From the NCBI RefSeq assembly GCF_900156155.1, contig NZ_FTMD01000012.1, positions 1-64,000 of the forward strand: 64,000 bases of DNA, in the 5' to 3' direction. The stretch is from Aromatoleum tolulyticum (GTDB taxonomy: Bacteria; Pseudomonadota; Gammaproteobacteria; Burkholderiales; Rhodocyclaceae). Made by a program: the position numbers and the translations under genes. Below, in pieces: positions 63,119 through 64,000 of the stretch. Below the pieces are notes generated by a model. It did not search any database and was not told the origin of the DNA. It was given only the letters and a program-made list of their open reading frames with translations. Every line of letters begins with the position of its first letter. The stretch's first letter is position 1.

Positions 63119-64000
63119 GGCATTCTCCGTTGCGGCGGGATAACCGCAAAGACACCGATCCTGCCCGCAGGGCCGTCGGAAATATATGCGCGATCGACGT
63201 CGATAGAGATCGCCGTGATTTCTATCAGCCCCAGCCGTCGCGGTTCGATCGACGCAAGCAATTGCCCGCCGGCGAAGACTTTCAAGCGGTTGTCTCCGCG
63301 GTCGACGACCCATGTACGGCCATGGGCGTCGATCGCCAGGTCGGAAGGGGACGTCAGTGTGTTTTCACCATACTGGGCGATGATTCCGCCTTCGTGGTCG
63401 AAATCGATGATGCAGCGGCACCGGGGATCGATACCGGTAACCCGCTCGCGACTGGCAGCCAGCAGTGTCGCGCCCGGGAATTCCCCGGCAAAGCCGTCAC
63501 CACGTCCGATCAGTGGTTCGCTCATCCGTCCTGACGGATGGAACGCAAATACGCCGCCCGCTGCGTCGGATATCCAGACGCGGTTGAGCGTCGGTTCGAT
63601 GACGACGTCTGCGGGCTGGAGGACGTCATATTTGGCACGGAAGCCCGCGATGCGGCGGCCGTCGCGCGTCAGCCGGGTGATTTCGCCGCGGTCCGGACGC
63701 AGCACGTACACGCTCCCGTCCGGTCCAGCCTTCAGGCGTGTCCCGGGCAGTGGGGAAATGTCGCCCAGGGGAGTCACCGCCTGGGTGACTGTGTCCACGC
63801 GCAGCAGCAGACGTTGGGCACTGTCCGCCACATAGAGGTCCGGCCCGTTTGCGGCGACCGCAGATGGGCGAACCAGTTTGATGTAGGGGCCGAGAGGCGT
63901 CTGACCGTGTACGGGACTGGCAGGAGCGGAGAAGCCGCCCGCGATGACACCCTGCGGCACGAGCAGCTCGTTTGCCCCGCCGTGCGATACGGCATCGGCG
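63115..64000 (-). CDS. NHL-repeat beta-propeller protein, N-terminus beyond the window
   Basis: The frame is open to the right edge, so the start lies beyond 64000. The 294 visible codons encode NHL-like blades, such as LVRPSAVAANGPDLYVAD, LQPADVVIEPTLNRVWISD, LTSPSDLAIDAHGRTWVVD and IEITAISIDVDRAYISD. It is coupled to the NHL lipoprotein gene by a TTGA overlap. A GTG at 63960 is an internal codon, not the likely start. Signal peptide and attachment cannot be judged. Confidence 0.83.
   Translation of the reverse strand, partial: ADAVSHGGANELLVPQGVIAGGFSAPASPVHGQTPLGPYIKLVRPSAVAANGPDLYVADSAQRLLLRVDTVTQAVTPLGDISPLPGTRLKAGPDGSVYVLRPDRGEITRLTRDGRRIAGFRAKYDVLQPADVVIEPTLNRVWISDAAGGVFAFHPSGRMSEPLIGRGDGFAGEFPGATLLAASRERVTGIDPRCRCIIDFDHEGGIIAQYGENTLTSPSDLAIDAHGRTWVVDRGDNRLKVFAGGQLLASIEPRRLGLIEITAISIDVDRAYISDGPAGRIGVFAVIPPQRRMP

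Noticed and set aside
1-64000. CRISPR arrays, tRNA, rRNA genes, complete insertion sequences or prophage
   Set aside because: No regularly spaced repeats, cloverleaf-like or rRNA-like stretches, and no transposase or phage genes were seen on either strand. A dedicated tRNA/ncRNA search could still find small RNAs.

Overview
The window is 64 kb of GC-rich DNA with dense, mostly overlapping operons. Its gene content (E. coli-style periplasmic nitrate reductase plus full cytochrome c maturation, gmk-rpoZ-spoT, a DUF3460 protein, a CreA protein, c7-type triheme cytochromes) fits a denitrifying or facultatively anaerobic betaproteobacterium of the Rhodocyclales type (Azoarcus/Aromatoleum/Thauera-like). 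That placement is inference from gene content; no rRNA or tRNA gene is visible.

Left part (1-26 kb): the N-terminus of an RTX repeat protein; an XRE regulator; a phospholipid-salvage-like operon (acyl-ACP synthetase/acyltransferase, amidohydrolase, transporter/acyltransferase); an alpha/beta hydrolase; a transglutaminase-like protein; a thioredoxin-like protein; a REP-like palindrome; a repeat lipoprotein; CreA; a solitary triheme c7 cytochrome with its own sigma-54 promoter; FrnE-like and DnaJ-like proteins; a PHB-depolymerase-like esterase; the GDYXXLXY/DUF4401/DUF2157 membrane trio; gmk-rpoZ-spoT; a CobW GTPase; a divergent MocR regulator and LysE exporter; and an exonuclease/GIY-YIG fusion.

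Middle part (26-43 kb): a nitrate-respiration block. A Crp/Fnr regulator is divergent from narXL. Then come napFDAGHBC, with an FNR-type box centred about 72 bp before the napF start codon, a strong terminator, and ccmABCDEFGHI. Quinol electrons pass through NapC or NapGH to NapB and NapA, and the ccm genes mature the c-type haems.

Right part (43.6-64 kb): an accessory periplasmic electron-transfer island. One leftward operon encodes a histidine kinase, a sigma-54 response regulator, a Sel1 protein, a monohaem cytochrome and two beta-propellers. A divergent rightward operon encodes a Sel1 protein, a helical periplasmic protein, a NarX/PilJ-like sensor-domain protein and a Tat-exported multicopper oxidase. 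Leftward operons follow with a second CcmC/CcmD/TlpA set, a paralogue of the helical protein, two triheme c7 cytochromes, a TPR protein, a divergent haem-copper-oxidase-like protein, CcsA, ResB and two NHL-repeat proteins (the last cut by the window edge). Three 6-4-6 palindromes (TTCCyG-N4-CrGGAA) each lie upstream of a good sigma-54 promoter: before the two-cytochrome operon, before the second ccmC, and 40 kb away before the solitary c7 cytochrome. This suggests one regulon, probably controlled by the kinase/regulator pair in the island. It is the most novel system in the window; its electron donor and acceptor are not evident from sequence.
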